A program made the translations under genes and the position numbers. From the NCBI RefSeq assembly GCF_039614765.1, contig NZ_CP154879.1, positions 1,488,001 to 1,552,000 of the forward strand: a DNA stretch of 64,000 nt, written 5' to 3'. Position 1 is the first letter of the stretch; every line of letters begins with the position of its first letter. The notes under the pieces are model-generated. The model worked only from the letters and a program-made list of their open reading frames with translations, ran no database searches and was not told the DNA's origin. The stretch is from Castellaniella sp. MT123. Lineage in GTDB: Bacteria; Pseudomonadota; Gammaproteobacteria; Burkholderiales; Burkholderiaceae_B. Below, one piece after another: positions 48,352 to 55,236 of the stretch.

Positions 48352-49341
48352 ATGGCATCATCCCCTATCCGCATCGGTATCGCCGGCTACGGCAACCTGG
48401 GACGCGGCGCACAGGCCGCCATCGCCTGCCACCCGGACATGCATCTGGCCGGCATCTTCACCCGCCGTCCCGCAACCACCCTGTCCGTCGGTAATTCGAC
48501 GGTACCGGTCTGGCCACTGGCCGACGCGGCCGCTCACCGGGACGAGATCGACGTGCTGATCCTGTGCGGGGGCTCGAAGGACGACTTGCCTGTCCAGGGC
48601 CCCGAACTGGCCCAATGGTTCACCACGGTGGACAGCTACGACACCCACGCCCGTATTCCACAGTATTTCGAGGCTGTGGACACCGTCGCCCGAACGCACG
48701 GCAACTTGTCCATTCTGGCGGTAGGCTGGGACCCGGGCCTGTTCTCCATCAACCGTCTGATGGGCGAAGCCATTCTGCCGGGCGGCGCCACCTATACCTT
48801 CTGGGGCAAGGGGCTGAGCCAGGGCCATTCCGACGCCATCCGCCGGGTACCGGGCGTGGCGGGCGGCGTGCAGTACACCATTCCAGTCCCGCAGGCCGTC
48901 GAACGGGTCCGATCCGGCGAGCAGCCGCAACTGGGCACGCGCGACAAGCACACCCGTGAATGCTATGTCGTCCTGCAGCCCGGCGCCGATGCGCGGCAGG
49001 TGGAACAGGCCATCGTCACCATGCCCGATTATTTTGCGGATTACGACACTCGGGTCCATTTCATCGATGCCGACACATTGCGGCGCGAACATGCCGGCAT
49101 GCCGCATGGCGGGTTCGTGATCCGCAGCGGCCAGTCCGGCAGCGGCGACTCGCAGGTGATGGAATATTCCCTGAAGCTCGCCAGCAATCCAGGGTTCACC
49201 TCCAGCGTGCTGGTGGCCTATGCCCGGGCCGCCTGGCGCATGAAGGCCGCGGGGGAAACCGGCGCACGCACGGTATTCGACGTGGCGCCCGGCCTGCTCT
49301 CCCCGAAATCGGCTGCGGATCTGCGTCGCGAGCTGCTGTAA
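48352..49341 (+). CDS. ddh: meso-Diaminopimelate D-dehydrogenase
   Basis: A 329-residue NADPH enzyme that reductively aminates L-tetrahydrodipicolinate to meso-diaminopimelate in one step, bypassing the succinylase route. IRIGIAGYGNLGRGAQAAI is the cofactor loop. LCGGSKDDLPVQGPELA, SYDTHARIPQY, VGWDPGLFSINRLMGEAILP and WGKGLSQGHSDAIRRVPGV are the substrate-site segments. The length is right for the family. Its transcription follows gph by 19 bases. Ddh is scattered in Gram-negatives and was probably spread by transfer, though base composition here looks native. Confidence 0.9.
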   Translation: MASSPIRIGIAGYGNLGRGAQAAIACHPDMHLAGIFTRRPATTLSVGNSTVPVWPLADAAAHRDEIDVLILCGGSKDDLPVQGPELAQWFTTVDSYDTHARIPQYFEAVDTVARTHGNLSILAVGWDPGLFSINRLMGEAILPGGATYTFWGKGLSQGHSDAIRRVPGVAGGVQYTIPVPQAVERVRSGEQPQLGTRDKHTRECYVVLQPGADARQVEQAIVTMPDYFADYDTRVHFIDADTLRREHAGMPHGGFVIRSGQSGSGDSQVMEYSLKLASNPGFTSSVLVAYARAAWRMKAAGETGARTVFDVAPGLLSPKSAADLRRELL

Positions 49342-49401
49342 GCCGTCGGTCGGACCGGCGATTCCGCCGCCCTGAGGCATCGGGGATTGGAGTACCTTTA
49401 T

Positions 49402-49430
49402 GGGTGCCGCCCGCCCTGACGGCGGTACCC
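49402..49430 (+). terminator. Hairpin between ddh and the DUF924 gene
   Basis: GGGTGCCGCC (49402-49411) pairs with GGCGGTACCC (49421-49430), ten pairs with one G-U. No T run follows, so it may be an attenuator or a leader structure rather than a true terminator. Confidence 0.35.
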
Positions 49431-49453
49431 AGCCAATACCTACCGGGGATGCC

Positions 49454-50017
49454 ATGAACCACACGCCACAGACTGTTCCGACCCTGCGCCACGCCGCCCA
49501 GGCTGTGGTGGATTTCTGGCGCGAGGCGGGGCCCGGCAAGTGGTTCGCCAAAAATGCATCCTTCGATGCGACCTTCCGCAGCCGGTTCTATGACGCGCAC
49601 TATGCGGCGGCCCGTCAGGAGCTCGAAGACTGGCTGACGCAGCCAGTCTCGGCCCTGGCTCTGATCCTGTTGCTGGACCAGTATCCGCGCAATGCCTTCC
49701 GGGGAACCGGCCACATGTTCGCCACCGACGGACTGGCCCTGGCCTACGCGCGCCGCAGCCTGGGTTTTCTGGACCAGTTCGAGCCGGATCTGCGCAAGTT
49801 CATTTGCCTGCCGTTCATGCACTCCGAAAACCTGGCCGTGCAGGAAGAAAGCCTCAACCTGTACCGTCTGCGCGTCCCGGATGCTCTGCGCCATGCCACC
49901 GAGCACCGCAACATCATCGTCCGCTTCGGCCGGTTCCCGCACCGCAACGCGGCACTGGGCCGCATCACCACTCCAGAGGAACAGGCATTCCTCAACAACG
50001 GCGGATTCGCGGGGTAG
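49454..50017 (+). CDS. DUF924-family protein
   Basis: A 187-residue cytoplasmic protein with the DUF924 (YbgF-unrelated, TPR-like) pattern: VVDFWREAGPGKWFAKNASF, LALILLLDQYPRNAFRGTG, FICLPFMHSENLAVQEES and RFGRFPHRNAALGRI. The family has conserved His, Asp and Arg residues suggesting an enzyme, but no established reaction. It stands between ddh and a small AhpD-like gene; a link is not evident. Confidence 0.85.
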   Translation: MNHTPQTVPTLRHAAQAVVDFWREAGPGKWFAKNASFDATFRSRFYDAHYAAARQELEDWLTQPVSALALILLLDQYPRNAFRGTGHMFATDGLALAYARRSLGFLDQFEPDLRKFICLPFMHSENLAVQEESLNLYRLRVPDALRHATEHRNIIVRFGRFPHRNAALGRITTPEEQAFLNNGGFAG

Positions 50018-50108
50018 GGGGCTCCTCCCTGACACCAGCAAGGGATCCCTGGCCGGTCGGGACAGCCAGGTCTATGATGACAAGAGAATCCAGACACAGG
50101 AGCTTTCC

Positions 50109-50459
50109 ATGGATACAACACCCATGTACCCCCATGCCACTGCCGAACTGGCCAAACGCCGGGCGGAACTCGCACCGGAACCGCTGGCCGCCTTCAAGGC
50201 ATTCAGCAAGGCAGTCTTCGCACCCGGCGCCCTCGACACCAAGACCAAGCAACTCATCGCCGTCGCCGTCGCCCACGTCACCCAGTGCCCGTATTGCATC
50301 AAAGGCCACGCAGAAGGGGCCTCGCGCGCGGGCGCGACGGATGCCGAAATCATGGAGGCCATCTGGGTCGCGGCGGAAATGCGGGCGGGCGGCGCATACG
50401 CGCACTCCAATCTGGCACTGCAGGCACTCGAAGGCCTGCACGGGCACTCGCACGCATAG
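50109..50459 (+). CDS. AhpD/carboxymuconolactone decarboxylase-family protein
   Basis: A 116-residue AhpD-like protein with the redox motif CPYCIKGH near residue 59 (C-x2-C-x3-H), preceded by LDTKTKQLIAVAVAHVTQ. The two cysteines and the histidine match alkylhydroperoxidase-type members rather than true decarboxylases. CACAGGAG precedes the ATG. It lies 140 bases before the ECF sigma factor gene and could belong to the same stress response, but the shared promoter motif is not found upstream of it. Confidence 0.85.
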   Translation: MDTTPMYPHATAELAKRRAELAPEPLAAFKAFSKAVFAPGALDTKTKQLIAVAVAHVTQCPYCIKGHAEGASRAGATDAEIMEAIWVAAEMRAGGAYAHSNLALQALEGLHGHSHA

Positions 50460-50541
50460 TCGTCCGCATGAGGGCCGCGGGCCGGGCACGCGACACCGCC
50501 GAATGCCCGCCCGCGGGACGGGACACCTCCGGCGACAGCCG

Positions 50542-50574
50542 GTGAAACGTTTCCCGGGGTACCGTCATCCAATG
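50542..50574 (+). promoter_or_regulatory. ECF-type promoter of the sigma factor gene
   Basis: GTGAAACG (50542-50549), 16 bases, CATCCAATG (50566-50574). The same two elements with the same spacing occur on the minus strand at 52402-52434; 25 of the 33 positions agree. The ATG at 50572 lies inside the -10 element, which argues against it as the start codon and for GTG 50599. Confidence 0.7.
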
Positions 50575-50598
50575 GCACCACCGGAATTAGGAGACGAT

Positions 50599-51330
50599 GT
50601 GGACACCCAGATTCAACACGACTTCGCAAAGGCCGACGATCTCTCGCTGATCGCCTATTGCAGGGCCGGCCACCTGGCCGCCTTCGACATCCTGATGCGC
50701 CGGCACAACCAGCAGCTCTACCGCGCGGCCCGCAGCATCCTGCACGATGAAGCCGAGGCCGAGGATGCCGTGCAGGATGCCTGGTGGAAAGCCTTCCAGC
50801 ATCTTGGCGACTTCCGGGCTGATGCCCAACCGGCGACCTGGCTGACCCGCATCACCGTCAACGAGGCCCTGATGCGCCGTCGACGAAACAAATCGCGCGA
50901 AGCTCACATCCAATCGGCATACCAGGCTTCCAACGAGCAGGACCGCATGCTTCCTCCCGGCTCCAATGTCCCCGCCCCCGACACGGCGCGCCCAGACCAA
51001 TCGGCTTGGCGTGCGGAACTGCGGCAGCGAATCGAGCAGCACATCGACGCGCTGCCCGACATCTACCGGACCGTGTTCATGTTGCGCGGGGTCGAGGAAA
51101 TGCCGGCCGCCGAGGTCGCCCAGGTGCTGGGCATGCCCGAGGCGACCGTGCGGGTGCGTTTCATGCGGGCACGCCACCTGCTGCAGACCGCCATGCGGCA
51201 GGAATTCGATCCAAAGGCCGCTGGCGCCTTTTCATTCGCGGGCGAGCGCTGCGACCGGATCGTGGCCGGCGTGCACGTGCGGATGCGCGCAGCGGGACTC
51301 CTGCCGGGCCCGACGGACAACACACACTGA
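50599..51330 (+). CDS. ECF-type RNA polymerase sigma factor
   Basis: A 243-residue group 4 sigma factor. Region 2 runs from LIAYCRAGHLAAFDILMRRH to EDAVQDAWWKAFQHLGDFRA and TWLTRITVNEALMRRR. A linker of about 40 residues follows, then region 4 (DALPDIYRTVFMLRGVEEMP, AAEVAQVLGMPEATVRVRFM). A conserved C-terminal tail (FSFAGERCDRIVAGVHVRMR) goes beyond the usual end. GTG 50599 with AGGAG five bases before it is preferred, because the upstream ATG falls in the predicted promoter. No anti-sigma gene is adjacent, so control may rely on the tail or on a distant partner. Probable targets are itself and the operon at 52359. Confidence 0.9.
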   Translation: MDTQIQHDFAKADDLSLIAYCRAGHLAAFDILMRRHNQQLYRAARSILHDEAEAEDAVQDAWWKAFQHLGDFRADAQPATWLTRITVNEALMRRRRNKSREAHIQSAYQASNEQDRMLPPGSNVPAPDTARPDQSAWRAELRQRIEQHIDALPDIYRTVFMLRGVEEMPAAEVAQVLGMPEATVRVRFMRARHLLQTAMRQEFDPKAAGAFSFAGERCDRIVAGVHVRMRAAGLLPGPTDNTH

Positions 51331-51404
51331 AAGGCCCGTCCCACCCAGGAGGTGAAATGGGCCCTTCAGGCCGCGCCAGGCGATGAGTCCCGGCCAGGTT
51401 GGGG

Positions 51405-51929
51405 TCAATCGACGTGACCGGTCTTCAAGATGTCGGCCACCGTGGGAAAGTTCGCCAGGGCCACGGCGGGCAGTTTGGTATCGGTCGCCGCATAAGGCTC
51501 GACACCAGCCGGCGCCTCGCCCACGATGATCCGCCCGACCATCCCCGCCATCTCGTGCGGGATGCAGAAATAGTCATAGACACCGGGCACATCCAGCACC
51601 GTCGCAAAGGACTGATCAGGCAGCAGATAGCCGGAATTCCAGGGGGTGGCCGCAGCGGGAATCCGCAGGGGCTTGCCGTTGTCGGGATGATAGGCGGTCG
51701 TCGTGTGCGCACTGCCCGCCTGCCGGTTCACCCAGCGCACTGTCTGTCCAGGCCGGATCAGCAGCCCCCGGGGCCGGAACCAGACGCGGGCACCATCCGG
51801 CGTCCCGGACATCTCGATGACCACCTCGTCAGCGGCACCGGCCCGCCGGATCAGGGCTGCCGTCAGCAACAGTCCGCCACCGGACGCCAGCAGGCGCCGC
51901 CGTCCCGGATTGAAGGGGATGGTGTTCAT
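51405..51929 (-). CDS. Plastocyanin/azurin-like cupredoxin
   Basis: A 174-residue exported blue-copper-type protein. The N terminus RRRLLASGGGLLLTAALI looks like a Tat- or Sec-type signal (twin Arg within RRR). The copper ligands are the His in GSAHTTTAY and the Cys, His and Met in DYFCIPHEMAGM, the usual cupredoxin set. It starts one base after the stop of the TTHB210-like gene and so is in the same operon. Residues 135-174 extend past the copper site. It may shuttle electrons or bind copper in the periplasm. Confidence 0.85.
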   Translation of the reverse strand: MNTIPFNPGRRRLLASGGGLLLTAALIRRAGAADEVVIEMSGTPDGARVWFRPRGLLIRPGQTVRWVNRQAGSAHTTTAYHPDNGKPLRIPAAATPWNSGYLLPDQSFATVLDVPGVYDYFCIPHEMAGMVGRIIVGEAPAGVEPYAATDTKLPAVALANFPTVADILKTGHVD

Positions 51930-51930
51930 A

Positions 51931-52359
51931 TCATTTGGCCACGCGGCTTTCCCCGGACACCGGTACATTCCACAGGACGATGTGGATATGCGGCTCTTCA
52001 ACGCCCGGGTGACCGGCGTTGTACTGGATGTCCACGTGATCGACCTTGCCGGCCGGCGCCTTCAGATCCTGCAAGTTCATACCCGCCTTCATCTGCGAGA
52101 TCGGAATCATGTAGGTGGTGGTGACCAGATGGCCTTTGTGGTCATAACCCAGAAACGGCCCTGCCGGGATGGTCGACGGGTCAACGAACAACTGCCCCAG
52201 GCCAGGAATGAAGCTGGGCAGCTTGACCAGGGAACTGACGGCCTTGTAGGGGGCGGCGGGCGGCGCCTTCATCACTGAAGTCTGTGCGGCCAGCGCACCG
52301 GCGGAACCCACGGAAAGCACCAAGGCGGCGGCGGCCGCCATCAACATTGAACGTTTCAT
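51931..52359 (-). CDS. TTHB210-like (DUF5602) exported protein
   Basis: A 142-residue protein with a Sec signal peptide (MLMAAAAALVLSVGSAGALA). The mature part has SLVKLPSFIPGLGQLFVDP and GKVDHVDIQYNAGHPGVEEP followed by HIHIVLW. I recognise this pattern as the TTHB210-like family, whose Thermus thermophilus founder is controlled by an ECF sigma factor; the assignment is by memory of the family and not by search. GGGAG precedes ATG 52359. The His-rich EPHIHIVLW segment could bind metal. It is the first gene of the pair controlled by the ECF-type promoter at 52402-52434. Confidence 0.65.
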   Translation of the reverse strand: MKRSMLMAAAAALVLSVGSAGALAAQTSVMKAPPAAPYKAVSSLVKLPSFIPGLGQLFVDPSTIPAGPFLGYDHKGHLVTTTYMIPISQMKAGMNLQDLKAPAGKVDHVDIQYNAGHPGVEEPHIHIVLWNVPVSGESRVAK

Positions 52360-52401
52360 CTGAATCTCCCGAAGCACGCAGCGAAAATCGCTGGTTTCGT
52401 G

Positions 52402-52434
52402 CATTGGATGCGGACATCCCGGAAGCCGTTTCAC
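52402..52434 (-). promoter_or_regulatory. ECF-type promoter of the TTHB210-like/cupredoxin operon
   Basis: Read on the minus strand: GTGAAACG (52434-52427), 16 bases, CATCCAATG (52410-52402). Both elements are identical to those before the sigma factor gene. The leader to ATG 52359 would be about 35 bases. Confidence 0.7.
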
Positions 52435-52540
52435 GATCGTTGCCGTGTCCGGGCACGAGACTTCATCTTCCAGTATGAAGCTTCAATGAAACAGGACGCC
52501 ATGCTACGATCCCAGGCATTGTCAACCACCCCGATCCCCC

Positions 52541-52906
52541 ATGACAGACACGTCCACGCCTTACCACGCCAACGCAGCCGACAACCTGCGCTCGGCCCGC
52601 AATCTGGCCCTGGTGGTCTATGCCCTGCAGGTTGCCGGATTCTTTCTGGGCGGCGTCCCCTCTGTGATCGGTGTGATCATCAATTACGTCAAGCGCGGCG
52701 ACGTCCAGGGCACCTGGGTGGAATCGCATTTCCGCTGGCAGATCCGCACCTTCTGGTTCGGCCTGTTGTGGGGGGTGATCGGCGCCATCCTGGTGTTCGC
52801 CTATGTCGGTGTCGTCATCCTGGCGGTCAACACCGTCTGGATCATCTACCGGATCGTGAAGGGCTGGCTGCGTCTGAACGACAACCAGCCCATGTACCAG
52901 AACTGA
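52541..52906 (+). CDS. DUF4870-like small membrane protein
   Basis: A 121-residue protein with three hydrophobic segments (LALVVYALQVAGFFLG, FGLLWGVIGAILVFAYVG, VVILAVNTVWIIYRIV) separated by the short polar loop NYVKRGDVQGTWVESHFRWQ. The loop resembles the DUF4870/Tic20-like family (VKRxxA/G-x-W-x-ESHFRWQ). No function can be given. It diverges from the TTHB210-like operon. Confidence 0.75.
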   Translation: MTDTSTPYHANAADNLRSARNLALVVYALQVAGFFLGGVPSVIGVIINYVKRGDVQGTWVESHFRWQIRTFWFGLLWGVIGAILVFAYVGVVILAVNTVWIIYRIVKGWLRLNDNQPMYQN

Positions 52907-52963
52907 ACGATCGCCGGGGCAACCGCCTCTGGAAACCATCGTGGGACCGCAGGCCCCGCGTGG

Positions 52964-53752
52964 TCAGGGCACCTTGGCCAGCCAGGCCTCGGTGCCGAAT
53001 TTTTCCCCGATCAGGCGTTCGGCCGCCGCCTGCTCGTCCGGCGTCAGCGCCCCGTCGCGCAGCCCGTTGCGGCGCCGGAAGGTATCCACCATGTGCTGGA
53101 TGACCACTTCGCGCGCTAACCCCGTCTGGCTGCGCAGAGGATCGACCCGCTTGGCCGCCGACGTCGTGCCCTTGTCCGACAGCTTTTCCCGACCGACGCG
53201 CAGCACCTGCAGCATCTTCGTGGCGTCGATATCGTAGGCCATGGTGACATGGTGCAGCACGGCTCCGCCGCGCCGGGCCTGGGCGGCCCCGCCAATCTTG
53301 CCGCCTTCGGATGTGATGTCGTTCAGGGGCTGATACCAGGCTCTGATGCCCAGGTCGCCCAGCGCCTGCAGGACAAAGTCGTCCATGCAGGCATAGGCAT
53401 CCTGGAAACTCATGCCTTCCACCAGCGACAGCGGCGCATAGATCGAATAGGTGATGGTGTTGCCCGGTTCGACAAACATCGCGCCGCCACCGCTGATGCG
53501 GCGCACCACCTGAATCCCGTGCGCCTGGGCGGCCTGCGCATCGACTTCATTTTTCAGGGACTGGAAGATCCCGATCACCACCGCCGGCGCCGCCCATTCC
53601 CAGATCCGCAGGGTCGGCGCACGCCGGCCGGCAGCAACTTCGTCGAGCAGGACCTGATCCAACGCCATGTGCCGCAGCGGCATCAGCGGCCCGGGGTGAA
53701 CGAGCTGCCAGTCGAAATCCGTCCACTGGCTACGAATCGATGTCTCGTTCAT
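52964..53752 (-). CDS. lplA: Lipoate-protein ligase, catalytic domain
   Basis: A 262-residue LplA catalytic domain that attaches lipoate to E2 subunits. MALDQVLLDEVAAGR, WEWAAPAVVIGIFQSLKNEV, VRRISGGGAMFVEPGNTITY (lipoate loop) and the lysine motif GGKIGGAAQARRGGAVLHH are present. The accessory C-terminal domain found in E. coli LplA is not part of this chain but is encoded by the preceding gene, which overlaps by four bases. Confidence 0.9.
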   Translation of the reverse strand: MNETSIRSQWTDFDWQLVHPGPLMPLRHMALDQVLLDEVAAGRRAPTLRIWEWAAPAVVIGIFQSLKNEVDAQAAQAHGIQVVRRISGGGAMFVEPGNTITYSIYAPLSLVEGMSFQDAYACMDDFVLQALGDLGIRAWYQPLNDITSEGGKIGGAAQARRGGAVLHHVTMAYDIDATKMLQVLRVGREKLSDKGTTSAAKRVDPLRSQTGLAREVVIQHMVDTFRRRNGLRDGALTPDEQAAAERLIGEKFGTEAWLAKVP

Positions 53753-54054
53753 GCCAGCGCCCGCTGAATAACGACGGCAATCCCTTCGGGACTCAGGCCG
53801 AACATCTGGACGTCGGCGTCCAGGGCGCCCCGGACCGCGTCCGCCAGATGCCCGGCATCCGTACCGCAAGGCAGCCCTTCGAGGGCGGCATTGATGGCAT
53901 CGAGCGCCTCGGGGGGTTCCAGAAAGAAATCGCCCGACAGCCGCACGTCTTTCAGCCGTCCCTCATTGACCCGCAGGTCGACCACCACCAGTTTGCCGCC
54001 GGGAATCTTGTATTCCCCATGGCCGCTCCTGGGATTCCTGGTCGTATCGTTCAT
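53749..54054 (-). CDS. Lipoate-protein ligase accessory (C-terminal) domain as a separate protein
   Basis: A 101-residue protein matching the LplA accessory domain: EYKIPGGKLVVVDLRVNEGR, DVRLSGDFFLEPPEALDAIN, ALEGLPCGTDAGHLADAVR. Its stop overlaps the ATG of the catalytic-domain gene (ATGA), so both parts are produced together. The arrangement resembles the two-protein LplA/LplB ligase known from Thermoplasma; function as a heterodimer is inferred. Confidence 0.8.
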   Translation of the reverse strand: MNDTTRNPRSGHGEYKIPGGKLVVVDLRVNEGRLKDVRLSGDFFLEPPEALDAINAALEGLPCGTDAGHLADAVRGALDADVQMFGLSPEGIAVVIQRALA

Positions 54055-54176
54055 CCGTTTTTCCCGTCAGTGTGCCGCCATTATGAACGGGATCGACACG
54101 CCACAGCAGTCCATCCGGACAGCCCGACGGCAAATGTCAACGTCGCCCGCCACCTGAGCCGGACGCGCCGCAAGGT

Positions 54177-55229
54177 TCAGGGGTGATGCGAAGTCATGGT
54201 GTGCCCATGCAGGGGATACAGCGAGTTCGACGCACGGGCCGACTGAAAGTAAATATCGGGCAGCGCCAGACTGCGCGCTGCCAACAGGTCGGGACGCAGG
54301 GCGATCAGATAATCGCGGTTGGCCTCGGGCGCGGGCAGCGGCTGGCCGGACCTGACGGACTGCAGGGCCCGCAAGGCCTGGTGCGCAGCCTGCTCGCCCA
54401 GACCCCGCGCGGAAGGCACCACGGCCAGCGCGCCACCACCCGCCACAAACGACTCGCGGCTGCCGATCACCAGGGGCTTCGAGGTCCGCTCGGTCCAGTC
54501 CGCCAGAACGGCGGTCTCGACATCTTCCGCGCTGCCCGGCGCCTTGGGCAAGCCACCCGTGCTCAGGACCAGCAGGACGTCGGCGTCCTCACCGGCCGCC
54601 TGCACGGCAGTTTGCCAGTCGACATAGTCATTGACCAAGTCAACCCCCAGCAGACGGTCAGGTCCCCAATCGAAGTCCCGCACCTGCCGCGCCTCGGCGC
54701 GCCCGGTTGGATCATTGATACCCAGCGCCCGGATGCGCACCGGACGGCCCAGGAAGCGCGTAATCTCGAGAACCTGGCCCAGCGGTAGCGATTCCAGCAC
54801 ACCCGTGACATTGCGCGCCGACGGGTAGCCGAACTCGGCGGGCTCCTCGCCCATGGCATAGACCAGACGGGGGGCCGGACTGCCCGCATAATGCCGGCCG
54901 ACGAATTCCTGGGCTTCCTCGCCCACCGTCACGACCACGTCCGGGTTCCAGCCATCGATCATTTCGCGGCTGCGGCGACTCGCCGCCATCCACTGCCGGG
55001 TACTGAGATGCTGGGAAAACAGCATGTAGTGCCAGCGCACGGAGTTCGGCTCCAGATTGCGGGCCAGTTCCTTGCGAAAGCCCGCGTCAAACGCCTTTTC
55101 CCAGGCGCCGTCCTCGGAAAAACTGTGCAGGATCAGCAGGCGCGGCTTCTGGTGGTTGAACACCACCAGCAAAGACAGCAGCAACACCACCAGGATTCCC
55201 GCGCACACCACGGCCAGCCGGTTTTTCAT
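54177..55229 (-). CDS. ABC_sub_bind-like periplasmic protein with N-terminal membrane anchor
   Basis: A 350-residue protein with one N-terminal hydrophobic helix (LAVVCAGILVVLLLSLLVVF) and a periplasmic-binding-type domain (PF04392-like): RLLILHSFSEDGAWEKAFDA, PDVVVTVGEEAQEFVGRHYA, RLVYAMGEEPAEFGYPSARN, VTGVLE. Such domains also serve as sensors of histidine kinases. It starts seven bases after the stop of the SLC13-type permease, so it is probably a partner of that permease rather than of an ABC transporter. No ATPase or ABC permease is nearby. Confidence 0.7.
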   Translation of the reverse strand: MKNRLAVVCAGILVVLLLSLLVVFNHQKPRLLILHSFSEDGAWEKAFDAGFRKELARNLEPNSVRWHYMLFSQHLSTRQWMAASRRSREMIDGWNPDVVVTVGEEAQEFVGRHYAGSPAPRLVYAMGEEPAEFGYPSARNVTGVLESLPLGQVLEITRFLGRPVRIRALGINDPTGRAEARQVRDFDWGPDRLLGVDLVNDYVDWQTAVQAAGEDADVLLVLSTGGLPKAPGSAEDVETAVLADWTERTSKPLVIGSRESFVAGGGALAVVPSARGLGEQAAHQALRALQSVRSGQPLPAPEANRDYLIALRPDLLAARSLALPDIYFQSARASNSLYPLHGHTMTSHHP

Positions 55230-55236
55230 GGCATCC

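Noticed and set aside
46692-48374. A 560-codon minus-strand frame over ubiG and gph
   Set aside because: Low-complexity composition and antisense to two well-conserved enzymes.
51331-51404. Terminator after the ECF sigma gene
   Set aside because: AAGGCCC and GGGCCCTT do not pair cleanly and no T run follows.
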